A stretch of 6,101 bases of DNA. It comes from CAIOSQ01 sp044359885 (GTDB taxonomy: Bacteria; Pseudomonadota; Alphaproteobacteria; CACIAM-22H2). The DNA lies in the NCBI GenBank assembly GCA_044359885.1, contig JBIKLI010000270.1:1-6101 (forward strand), written 5' to 3'. The translations under genes and the position numbers were made by a program. The notes below the pieces were generated by a model. The model saw nothing but the letters and a program-made list of their open reading frames with translations. It was not told the DNA's origin and searched no databases. Within the stretch, counting starts at the first letter, position 1, and each line of letters opens with the position of its first letter. Of the stretch, positions 1-5,302 are shown piece after piece.

Positions 1-399
1 ACGCTGGATGTTGTTCTCCGCCCGGCTGGTCTCGGCCACCGTGCGGCCGCCGCGATAGAGCGGCTGGCGCACCGTGCCGGCCACGGTTGCGGGCGAACGC
101 ATCCGCGTGGTCTCGGTCACCGTCCCGCGGACCGTGTCGGTCGTCGTGTTCCAGTCGCGGGCGCGGCCGATGTCGCTCGACACGCTGACCGTCGGCCGCC
201 ACCCGGAGAGCGCCTGGGCGATCGACTCGTCGGTCGCACGCTGGCGCGCGCGTTCGGCCTGCAGCAGGGGGTTGCTGCGATACGCGGCTGCGAGCGTCTC
301 GTCGATCGTCTGGGCGCCGGCAGCGGCGGCCGCGAGGGCGATGGAAGCGACCGTCGCTGCCAACGCGACCTTGCGGCCAGTCTTGCGAGAAACGAGCAT
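1..399 (-). CDS. tolC: TolC-family outer-membrane channel protein, N-terminal part (cut by window edge)
   Basis: Members of this family are trimeric outer-membrane channel-tunnels that work with inner-membrane transporters and periplasmic adaptors in type I secretion and drug efflux. Only the first 133 residues are present; the family usually has about 450-550, so the C-terminal two thirds lie left of the window. Residues 1-29 look like a Sec signal peptide: a basic start (SRKTGRK), a hydrophobic alanine-rich stretch, and a likely cut after AGA before QTIDETL. The mature start, TIDETLAAAYRSNPLLQAER, is typical of TolC helices. Residues 112-122 (QPLYRGGRTVA) match the QPL-x-x-GG motif seen in type I secretion TolC proteins. 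An in-frame ATG lies at 405, but the one at 399 has AGGA five bases ahead, so I prefer it. The gene is last of three in a leftward operon, 14 bases after the rhodanese gene. Whether it serves secretion or efflux cannot be told. Confidence 0.9.
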   Translation of the reverse strand, partial: MLVSRKTGRKVALAATVASIALAAAAAGAQTIDETLAAAYRSNPLLQAERARQRATDESIAQALSGWRPTVSVSSDIGRARDWNTTTDTVRGTVTETTRMRSPATVAGTVRQPLYRGGRTVAETSRAENNIQR

Positions 400-404
400 G
401 TTCA

Positions 405-408
405 TCCT
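405..408 (-). promoter_or_regulatory. Ribosome binding site of the TolC gene
   Basis: On the minus strand AGGA ends five bases before the ATG at 399 and overlaps the first base of the alternative ATG at 405. This spacing favours 399 as the true start and shortens the signal peptide by two residues. Confidence 0.5.
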
Positions 409-413
409 GCCGA

Positions 414-746
414 TCAATAGACTGCCATTGAAGGATCGATCCGGCGCGCCCAGGCATCGACCCCGCCGGCGAGATTCGTGGCATCGTCGCGCCCGCTGCG
501 CCGCAGCCAGCCGACCGCCTGCATCGAGCGGCCGCCATGATGGCAGACCACCACGACGGGCGCACCGGCCGGGATCTCCGCCGCGCGCTGCGGCAGTTGA
601 CCGAGCGGGATCGCGAGACTGCCCGCGATCAGGCAGATCCCGGTCTCCCACGGCTCCCGAACGTCGACCAGGACGTGGGGAACGCCCGAGAGGCGCCAAC
701 GCGCGAGTTCCTCGACGTCGATCTGGATCGGCAGGGGGCTATCCAT
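414..746 (-). CDS. Single-domain rhodanese-like protein
   Basis: This is a 110-residue stand-alone rhodanese domain with no signal peptide, so it is probably cytoplasmic. The family moves sulfane sulfur through a persulfide on an active-site cysteine. The fold markers are visible in order: VDVREPWE at residues 28-35, the active-site loop CHHGGRS at 68-74 with Cys68 as the expected sulfur carrier and Arg73 in the loop, and NLAGGVDAWA at 91-100, the usual C-terminal rhodanese signature. The Cys-x4-Arg-Ser loop is the size typical of sulfurtransferases; Cdc25/arsenate reductase-type relatives have a longer loop. The start ATG at 746 lies 14 bases after the stop of the methyltransferase gene, and the tolC start follows 14 bases after its own stop, so all three are probably co-transcribed. 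The sulfur acceptor is unknown. Family assignment is secure; physiological role is not. Confidence 0.88.
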   Translation of the reverse strand: MDSPLPIQIDVEELARWRLSGVPHVLVDVREPWETGICLIAGSLAIPLGQLPQRAAEIPAGAPVVVVCHHGGRSMQAVGWLRRSGRDDATNLAGGVDAWARRIDPSMAVY

Positions 747-760
747 GGCGCAGATCCGGT

Positions 761-1417
761 TCAGAAGACGAAGTGCTGCGCCGGCTCGAAGCCGGGCAGC
801 AGCGGGATGTTGGCGTCGAAGAGCATGCGTCCGGCGAGGCCGGAGGCATGGCGGGTCCAGAGCCAGGCGCGCCCGGGACCTTGGTCCGGCCGGAGGACGG
901 CGACCAGCCGGCCGCCGGGCGCCACCTGAGCGGCGATGGCGGCCGGGACCTCGGCCACCGCGCCGCCGAACACCACCACGTCATAGGGCGCCTGCGCCGG
1001 ATGTCCGTCGACGAGGCTGCCGCCGACCACGACGGCGTTGTCGATCCCCAGCCCCGACAGCACCGTCCCTGCCCGTGCCGCGAGTTCGCCGTCGGATTCG
1101 AGGGCCACGACCGTGCTCGCGAGGCGAGCCAGGATCGCGGTGCCGTAGCCGCAGCCGGCGCCGATCTCCAGCGCCACGTCGGCGGGCTGGATCGAAGCGG
1201 CCTGGACGAGGCGGGCGAAGACCATGGGCTCCATCGCAAAACGTCCGTTGCCGAGCGGGATGTCCTCGTCGACATAGGCGACCCCGGCAAGGCGGGTCGG
1301 CAGGAAGGCCGTGCGCTGGATCTCGGCCATCGCGCGCACCAGCCGGGTGTCCGTCACCTTGTTGGTGCGCAACTGGCTTTCGACCATGTTGAGCCGGCGG
1401 GTCGATTCTTCGGTCAT
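761..1417 (-). CDS. Protein-L-isoaspartate O-methyltransferase-like SAM methyltransferase
   Basis: This is a 218-residue class I SAM-dependent methyltransferase of the Pcm family, whose canonical members repair isoaspartyl residues in aged proteins. The N-terminal LNMVESQLRTNKVTD (residues 9-23) and RTAFLPTRLAGVAYVDEDIP (35-54) match the Pcm N-terminal region. The SAM-binding motif I is LEIGAGCGYGTAIL (83-96), followed by the acidic strand end VVALESD (103-109), then YDVVVFGGAV (145-154) and VAPGGRLV (165-172). The segment that in canonical enzymes carries a TIS/SxP substrate motif reads GNGRFAMEPMVFARL (56-70), so true isoaspartyl repair activity is doubtful; such variants are usual in alphaproteobacteria. 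An in-frame TTG at 1435 would add six residues, but its AGGA abuts the start, and the ATG at 1417 fits the family better. It is first in the operon with the rhodanese and tolC genes. Confidence 0.85.
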   Translation of the reverse strand: MTEESTRRLNMVESQLRTNKVTDTRLVRAMAEIQRTAFLPTRLAGVAYVDEDIPLGNGRFAMEPMVFARLVQAASIQPADVALEIGAGCGYGTAILARLASTVVALESDGELAARAGTVLSGLGIDNAVVVGGSLVDGHPAQAPYDVVVFGGAVAEVPAAIAAQVAPGGRLVAVLRPDQGPGRAWLWTRHASGLAGRMLFDANIPLLPGFEPAQHFVF

Positions 1418-1453
1418 CGCAAGGGGCTGCCGCAATCCTGGTTTCAGTCGTCA

Positions 1454-1482
1454 CGTATACTCCGCGCGCCGATTCCATACAA
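1454..1482 (-). promoter_or_regulatory. Candidate promoter of the methyltransferase-rhodanese-tolC operon
   Basis: Read leftward, TTGTAT (1482-1477) is separated by 17 bases from TATACG (1459-1454), resembling a sigma-70 promoter. Transcription would start near 1447, giving a leader of about 30 bases to the ATG at 1417. The -35 box is imperfect but spacing and position fit. No experimental support. Confidence 0.45.
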
Positions 1483-1493
1483 TTCCGGCCATC

Positions 1494-1509
1494 GGTCACG
1501 ATCGTGACC
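1494..1509. promoter_or_regulatory. Perfect 16-bp palindrome, putative operator
   Basis: GGTCACGATCGTGACC reads the same on both strands with no central gap. It lies 11 bases upstream of the candidate leftward -35 box and 23 bases upstream of the rightward tRNA-Cys -35 box, a place where a dimeric regulator could act on either or both. Flanking CCGGC (1485-1489) and GCCGG (1515-1519) extend the symmetry imperfectly, one base out of register. The binding protein cannot be named from sequence. Confidence 0.5.
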
Positions 1510-1532
1510 ATGTTGCCGGGCAAGCGCCGCTG

Positions 1533-1561
1533 TTGACCCCTGGCGGCGGCGCCCCTATACC
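1533..1561 (+). promoter_or_regulatory. Promoter of tRNA-Cys
   Basis: TTGACC (1533-1538), a 17-base spacer and TATACC (1556-1561) form a near-consensus housekeeping promoter. The predicted start near 1568 leaves about 12 bases before the tRNA. The stretch between -10 box and start is very GC-rich, as is usual for stable-RNA promoters under stringent control; that regulation is inference. Confidence 0.65.
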
Positions 1562-1579
1562 TCCCCGCCCGTCGCCACG

Positions 1580-1654
1580 GGCCCGGTAGCAAAGTGGTAA
1601 TGCAGGGGACTGCAAATCCCCTACGCGGCGGTTCGATTCCGCCCCGGGCCTCCA
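1580..1654 (+). tRNA. tRNA-Cys, anticodon GCA
   Basis: A full cloverleaf can be folded by eye. The acceptor stem pairs GGCCCGG (1580-1586) with CCGGGCC (1644-1650). The D arm is 1589-1603. The anticodon stem GGGGA/TCCCC encloses the loop CTGCAAA (1610-1616), with anticodon GCA at 1612-1614. The T arm is GGCGG-TTCGATT-CCGCC. The discriminator base is T1651, as expected for tRNA-Cys, and the CCA end is encoded at 1652-1654. It decodes UGC and UGU. Confidence 0.97.
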
Positions 1655-1677
1655 TGGCGGCTTGGTTGCAGGAAGGC

Positions 1678-1707
1678 TTGGCGCGGCGCCCGCCGTGTTG
1701 TTATAAG
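1678..1707 (+). promoter_or_regulatory. Candidate promoter of tRNA-Asn
   Basis: TTGGCG (1678-1683), an 18-base spacer and TATAAG (1702-1707) lie 15 bases ahead of the tRNA. The -10 box is good and the -35 box weaker. It would allow tRNA-Asn to be transcribed separately from tRNA-Cys; co-transcription from the upstream promoter is also possible since no U-tract terminator separates them. Confidence 0.45.
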
Positions 1708-1722
1708 CCGCCGCAGTCCTGA

Positions 1723-1797
1723 TCCCCGGTAGCTCAGCGGTAGAGCAGCCGGCTGTTAACCGGCTGGTCGTCTGTTCGAATCAGACCCGGGGAGCCA
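1723..1797 (+). tRNA. tRNA-Asn, anticodon GTT
   Basis: The cloverleaf is complete. The acceptor stem pairs TCCCCGG (1723-1729) with CCGGGGA (1787-1793). The D arm is GCTC...GAGC (1732-1746). The anticodon stem GCCGG/CCGGC encloses CTGTTAA (1753-1759), with anticodon GTT at 1755-1757. The T arm contains GTTCGAATC, the discriminator is G1794, as expected for tRNA-Asn, and CCA is encoded at 1795-1797. It decodes AAC and AAU. It lies 68 bases after tRNA-Cys. Confidence 0.97.
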
Positions 1798-1808
1798 GCT
1801 TCAAGGGA

Positions 1809-1836
1809 GGGTCCGCCCGCATCGCCGGGCGGACCC
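1809..1836 (+). terminator. Strong GC hairpin after tRNA-Asn, possible terminator
   Basis: An 11-bp perfect stem pairs GGGTCCGCCCG (1809-1819) with CGGGCGGACCC (1826-1836) around the 6-base loop CATCGC. It begins 12 bases after the tRNA CCA end, the usual place for a tRNA terminator. It is followed by C-rich sequence, not a run of T, so it is not a classical intrinsic terminator. It may act as a U-less terminator or 3' barrier, or sit in the leader of the following glpD gene. Confidence 0.5.
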
Positions 1837-1884
1837 CCCGCCCCTCGCCCGGTCCCTCAAGCCCGCGAACCGGGTGGCGTCACG

Positions 1885-3381
1885 ATGACCGAGAACGCAC
1901 CCTACGACCTGCTCATCATCGGCGGCGGCGCCAACGGTGCGGGCATCGCGCGCGACGCCGCCGGACGCGGGTTGCGCGTCATGCTGGCGGAGCGGGCCGA
2001 TCTGGCCGCGGCGACGTCGTCTGCGTCGAGCAAGCTGATCCATGGCGGCCTGCGCTATCTCGAGCATTACGCGTTCCGGCTGGTCCGCGAGGCGCTGGGC
2101 GAACGCGACATTCTGCTGCGCAACGCGCCGCACATCATCTGGCCGCTGGGCTTCGTGCTGCCCATGGGACCGGGCTCGCGCCCCGCCTGGATGCTGCGGG
2201 CGGGGCTCTTCCTCTATGACCGGCTCGGCTGGACGCCCGGCGGACCGCCTTCGCGCCTGCCGCGCTCGCGCGCGATCGATCTGCGCGGTTCGGCGCTGAG
2301 GCCGGAATTCGCGCGCGGCTTCCTCTACTCGGATTGCTGGGTCGACGACGCGCGCCTCGTCGTGCTCAACGCCTGCGACGCGTCTGCGCGCGGCGCGCGG
2401 ATCGCCACGCGCACCGTCGTGCAGCGCGCCGAGCCCGCAGGCGACGTCTGGCGCGCCACGCTGGTGGGGCCCGACGGGACCCGGCAGACCGCGACCGCCC
2501 GTGCGATCGTCAACGCCGCCGGCCCCTGGGCCGGCGAAGTGCTGGGCGCAGCGCTCGGGGTCAACCGCGCGGCGACGCTGCGGCTGGTCAAGGGCAGCCA
2601 CATCGTGGTCCGCCGGCTCCACGACGAGCCCCACGCCTTCATCCTGCAGAACGACGACCGCCGGGTCGTGTTCGTCATTCCCTACGAGCGCGCGTTCACG
2701 CTGATCGGCACGACCGACGTCACCGTCGGGCCGCAGCCGGGTCCGGTCGCGATCGACCCCGCGGAGACCGCCTATCTGTGTCGCGCCGCCAGCCGCTATC
2801 TCGCGAAGCCGGTGACACCGGCCGACGTCGTGTGGAGCTACGCCGGGGTGCGGCCGCTCTACGACGACGGGGCCGCCGACGCTTCGTCCGTGACGCGCGA
2901 CTACGTTCTCGACCTTCAGTCGGGACCCGGACGGCCACCCGTCCTGTCCGTCTTCGGCGGCAAGATCACGACCTATCGCCGGCTGGCGGAGCACGCGCTG
3001 GAAAAGCTGGGGTCGTTCTTTCCGGCGATGGGCGCCGCGTGGACCTCGCGCACGCCGCTGCCCGGCGGCGACCTCCCGGACGCCGATTTCGGCTCGTTCC
3101 TGGCCATGTGGCGCGCGCGGCTGCCGTGGCTGGATCCAGCGCATCTCCACGACCTCGCGCGACGCCATGGCTCCCGGCTCGCGGGGATCGTCGGCGACGC
3201 GCGCGGCCCCGGCGATCTGGGCCGCCATTTCGGCGCCGGCCTCTATGCGCGCGAGATCGAATGGCTGCGGCAGGAGGAATGGGCCCGCACGGCCGACGAC
3301 GTCCTGTGGCGCCGGACCAAGGCCGGCCTGCATCTGGACGAGGCCGCGCGGCGCGCCGTCGCCGCGCATATCGGCGCGTGA
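1885..3381 (+). CDS. glpD: FAD-dependent glycerol-3-phosphate dehydrogenase
   Basis: GlpD oxidises sn-glycerol 3-phosphate to dihydroxyacetone phosphate at the cytoplasmic membrane and passes electrons through FAD to the quinone pool. The 498 residues match the family length of about 500. The N-terminal FAD-binding fold is DLLIIGGGANGAGIARDAAG (residues 8-27), followed by TSSASSKLIHGGLRYLE (44-60), the GlpD signature. Further family blocks are YSDCWVDDARLV (148-159), VNAAGPWA (209-216), GTTDVT (275-280), AGVRPLYDD (320-328) and FGGKITTYRRLAEHALEKL (357-375). The C-terminal cap domain ends in DDVLWRRTKAGLHL (471-484). The ATG at 1885 is preceded by only a weak ribosome site (GGGTGG, ending 8 bases upstream). 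It follows tRNA-Asn with no clear promoter of its own and converges on otnI with a 43-base gap. No glpF, glpK or glpR neighbour is visible. Nothing looks broken. Confidence 0.94.
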   Translation: MTENAPYDLLIIGGGANGAGIARDAAGRGLRVMLAERADLAAATSSASSKLIHGGLRYLEHYAFRLVREALGERDILLRNAPHIIWPLGFVLPMGPGSRPAWMLRAGLFLYDRLGWTPGGPPSRLPRSRAIDLRGSALRPEFARGFLYSDCWVDDARLVVLNACDASARGARIATRTVVQRAEPAGDVWRATLVGPDGTRQTATARAIVNAAGPWAGEVLGAALGVNRAATLRLVKGSHIVVRRLHDEPHAFILQNDDRRVVFVIPYERAFTLIGTTDVTVGPQPGPVAIDPAETAYLCRAASRYLAKPVTPADVVWSYAGVRPLYDDGAADASSVTRDYVLDLQSGPGRPPVLSVFGGKITTYRRLAEHALEKLGSFFPAMGAAWTSRTPLPGGDLPDADFGSFLAMWRARLPWLDPAHLHDLARRHGSRLAGIVGDARGPGDLGRHFGAGLYAREIEWLRQEEWARTADDVLWRRTKAGLHLDEAARRAVAAHIGA

Positions 3382-3424
3382 ACAGGTCGCCGCCGGAGAG
3401 GCTGGCGACGGCGCCCCGGCCGGA

Positions 3425-4204
3425 TCAGGTCAGGTAGGGTCGGATCCATCCCAGTCCTGCGCTGGTCCCGGCGCGCGGACGATACTCGCAGCCGATCCAG
3501 CCGGCATAGCCGATGGCATCGAGATGCGCGAACAAGAAGGGATAGTTCACCTCGCCACGGTCGGGTTCGTGGCGTTCGGGCACGCCGGCGATCTGGACAT
3601 GCCCGATATGCGCCAGGTCGCGCTTCAGCTTCACCGCCAGATCGCCCTCGACGATCTGGCAGTGGTAGAGATCGAACTGGACCTTCAGGTTCGGCGCGCC
3701 GACTTCGGCGCGGATCGCCTGGGCGTCGTCCTGCCGGTTGAGGAAATAGCCGGGGATGTCGCGGGTGTTGATCGGTTCGATCAGCACGTCGCGCCCGGCC
3801 GCGGCCGCGCGCGACGCGGCGAGCCGCAGATTGGAAACATAGGTGGCGCGGCAGCGTTCGCGATCGGCACCGGCGCCGGGAATGCCGGCCATGACATGCA
3901 GCCGCGGACAGCCCAGCGCCTCGGCGTATTCGAGCGCCGTTCCGATCGAGGCCGCGAATTCGGCCTCGCGCCCCGGCAATGCCGCGAGGCCGCGCTCGCC
4001 GCGCTCGAAATCACCCGGCGGCAGATTGAACAGGACGTTCTCCAGACCTGCGGACCGCAGACGCGCGGCGACCTCCGCGGCCGGATGGGCATAGGGGAAC
4101 ATGAACTCGACGGCGCGGAAGCCGTCCTTCGCGGCGGCGGCGAAGCGGTCGAGAAAGCCGACCTCCTGGTACATCATCGACAGATTGGCGGCGAAGCGAG
4201 GCAT
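3425..4204 (-). CDS. otnI: 2-oxo-tetronate isomerase (hydroxypyruvate isomerase family)
   Basis: This 259-residue TIM-barrel protein belongs to the hydroxypyruvate isomerase (Hyi) family and has its usual length of about 258. It opens with MPRFAANLSMMYQEVGFLDR, the Hyi start, then GFRAVEFMFPYAHP (28-41) and ENVLFNLPPGDFERGERGLA (55-74). Expected metal and catalytic residues are present: Glu143 in LIEPINTRD, Asp178 and His181 in VQFDLYHCQ, Gln204 in HVQIAGVPERHEP, and Glu240 in GCEYRP. In tetronate pathways the enzyme interconverts 2-oxo- and 3-oxo-tetronate. Related enzymes act on hydroxypyruvate, and sequence alone does not separate the two; I prefer otnI because ltnD lies 40 bases upstream on the same strand and otnK is divergent. 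The frame is open to 4336, but that extension overlaps ltnD and is not Hyi-like. GGAG lies 9 bases before the ATG at 4204. Confidence 0.87.
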   Translation of the reverse strand: MPRFAANLSMMYQEVGFLDRFAAAAKDGFRAVEFMFPYAHPAAEVAARLRSAGLENVLFNLPPGDFERGERGLAALPGREAEFAASIGTALEYAEALGCPRLHVMAGIPGAGADRERCRATYVSNLRLAASRAAAAGRDVLIEPINTRDIPGYFLNRQDDAQAIRAEVGAPNLKVQFDLYHCQIVEGDLAVKLKRDLAHIGHVQIAGVPERHEPDRGEVNYPFLFAHLDAIGYAGWIGCEYRPRAGTSAGLGWIRPYLT

Positions 4205-4244
4205 GGGGCGGATCTCCGGGTCGGCGTGGATGGGCGTCGCGCGC

Positions 4245-5153
4245 TCAGGCCTTCGGCTCGCCCGACGGCAGGTCGATGCCGGCGAGGGCCTGGAAGACCT
4301 TGATGACGGCGGCGTCGTCCTCGGCGCCGAGGCCACGCGCGGCCGCCATCGTGAACAGCTGATGGGCGCTCGCCGCCATCGGCGTCGGGAACCGGTTCTG
4401 GCGCGCCGTGTCCAGGACGATGCCGAGATCCTTGACGAAGATGTCGACCGCCGAGCGCGGGGTGTAGTCGTTGTCGAGGACGTGGGCCATGCGGTTCTGG
4501 AACATCCACGAACCGCCGGCGCTGTTGGTGATCACCTCGTAGACGGCGCGCGGATCCGCGCCAAGCCGGATCGCCAGCGCCATCGCCTCGGCCGCGACGG
4601 CGATATGGGCCCCGGCGAGCAACTGGTTGATCAGCTTGACCTGCGACCCCGCGCCCGGCGCATCGCCCAGGCGGTAGACCTTGGCGGCGATCGTCGCGAA
4701 GACCCGCTCGCATGCGGCGAAGGCCTCGGGCGCGCCCGAGGCCATCAAGGTCAGCTTGCCCGCCTGTGCCCCCGCCGCTCCGCCCGAGACCGGCGCGTCG
4801 ATCAGGTGCAGCCCGAGCGCGGAAAGCCGCGCACCAAGCCGCGAGGGGTAATCGGGCGGGACCGTCGCGCTCTGGACGACGACGGCGCCGCGGCGCATCG
4901 CCGCCGCCGCCCCCGCTGTCCCGAAAAGGACGTCGTCGACCTGCGCGGCGTTGACCACCAGCGTGATGGCGACATCCGCTCCTACGGCGGCATCGGCCGG
5001 CGATGGGTGGGCAACCCCGCCAAGCGCCTCCAGCCGGTCACGCGCGTCGGCGCGGACATCGAAACCGGCGACGGCATGGCCGCCGCGCAGCAGCGACGCC
5101 GCGACCCCCATCCCCATCGAGCCCAGACCGAACACAGCGACATTCATCGGCAT
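4245..5153 (-). CDS. ltnD: L-threonate dehydrogenase (3-hydroxyisobutyrate dehydrogenase family)
   Basis: This 302-residue NAD-dependent beta-hydroxyacid dehydrogenase is expected to oxidise L-threonate to 2-oxo-tetronate. The N-terminal Rossmann fold has VAVFGLGSMGMG (residues 5-16). The substrate-binding block is DAPVSGGAAGAQAGKLTLMA (119-138), and the catalytic lysine is Lys173 in GSQVKLINQLLAG. The C-terminal helical domain has NSAGGSWMFQNRM (210-222), DYTPRSAVDIFVKDLG (229-244) and EDDAAVIKVF (278-287). The blocks VVNAAQV, SWMFQNRM and SAVDIFVKDLG are, from memory, those of the E. coli YgbJ (LtnD) subgroup, not those of GarR or MmsB, and this decides the name. Start 5153 has GGGAAG six bases ahead; ATG at 5147 is an alternative. 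It leads a two-gene operon with otnI and faces otnK across a 149-base gap. A tartronate semialdehyde reductase role is the main alternative. Confidence 0.88.
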   Translation of the reverse strand: MPMNVAVFGLGSMGMGVAASLLRGGHAVAGFDVRADARDRLEALGGVAHPSPADAAVGADVAITLVVNAAQVDDVLFGTAGAAAAMRRGAVVVQSATVPPDYPSRLGARLSALGLHLIDAPVSGGAAGAQAGKLTLMASGAPEAFAACERVFATIAAKVYRLGDAPGAGSQVKLINQLLAGAHIAVAAEAMALAIRLGADPRAVYEVITNSAGGSWMFQNRMAHVLDNDYTPRSAVDIFVKDLGIVLDTARQNRFPTPMAASAHQLFTMAAARGLGAEDDAAVIKVFQALAGIDLPSGEPKA

Positions 5154-5302
5154 CCCCGCTTCCCGGCGCCGCGACCGCGGCGCGAAGTTCCGTTTGCGGC
5201 GATGCCGCCTTCGGCGTCACAACTTACCAGGGCTCGCCACGAACAGGCGACCCCAAAGCGCCCGGCGCTGTCGCACCACGCCAAACCACGGAGCCCGAAC
5301 GG
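5154..5302. promoter_or_regulatory. Divergent control region between ltnD and otnK
   Basis: This 149-base gap separates the two arms of the tetronate locus and must hold promoters for both. I could not find a convincing -35/-10 pair in either direction. It contains an inverted repeat with 8-bp arms (5166-5183) near the ltnD start and a second one, GCGGC-GAT-GCCGC (5196-5208). Both are candidate regulator sites. A ribosome site GGAG (5290-5293) serves otnK. Confidence 0.5.
5166..5183. repeat. Inverted repeat with 8-bp arms, putative operator
   Basis: GCGCCGCG and CGCGGCGC are exact reverse complements separated by AC. The two-base centre is too short for an RNA hairpin loop without opening the stem, which suggests a protein site more than a terminator. 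It starts 13 bases upstream of the ltnD ATG, right beside its ribosome site, so a bound repressor could block ltnD-otnI. High GC content makes chance symmetry possible. Confidence 0.35.

Noticed and set aside
74..1507. A 477-codon plus-strand open frame across the left part
   Set aside because: It runs antisense to three recognisable genes (tolC, rhodanese, methyltransferase). Its translation is rich in Arg, Ala, Gly and Pro with no family motif: a GC-rich shadow frame.
1580..1836. tRNA genes as an integration site for a mobile element
   Set aside because: tRNA-Asn is a common att target, but there is no duplicated tRNA 3' end, integrase or compositional break nearby; housekeeping genes flank it directly.
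1801..3369. A 522-codon minus-strand open frame opposite glpD
   Set aside because: It is low-complexity, Arg/Gly/Ala-rich and lies wholly over glpD, which has unmistakable family motifs. It also runs through the hairpin after tRNA-Asn.
3382..3424. Bidirectional terminator between glpD and otnI
   Set aside because: Only a 6-bp stem with a 12-base loop and no T or A run is present; too weak to annotate.
4205..4336. Longer otnI start at 4336 (303 residues)
   Set aside because: The 44 extra residues overlap ltnD, are Arg/Ser/Pro-rich and absent from the family; the ATG at 4204 gives the normal Hyi N-terminus.
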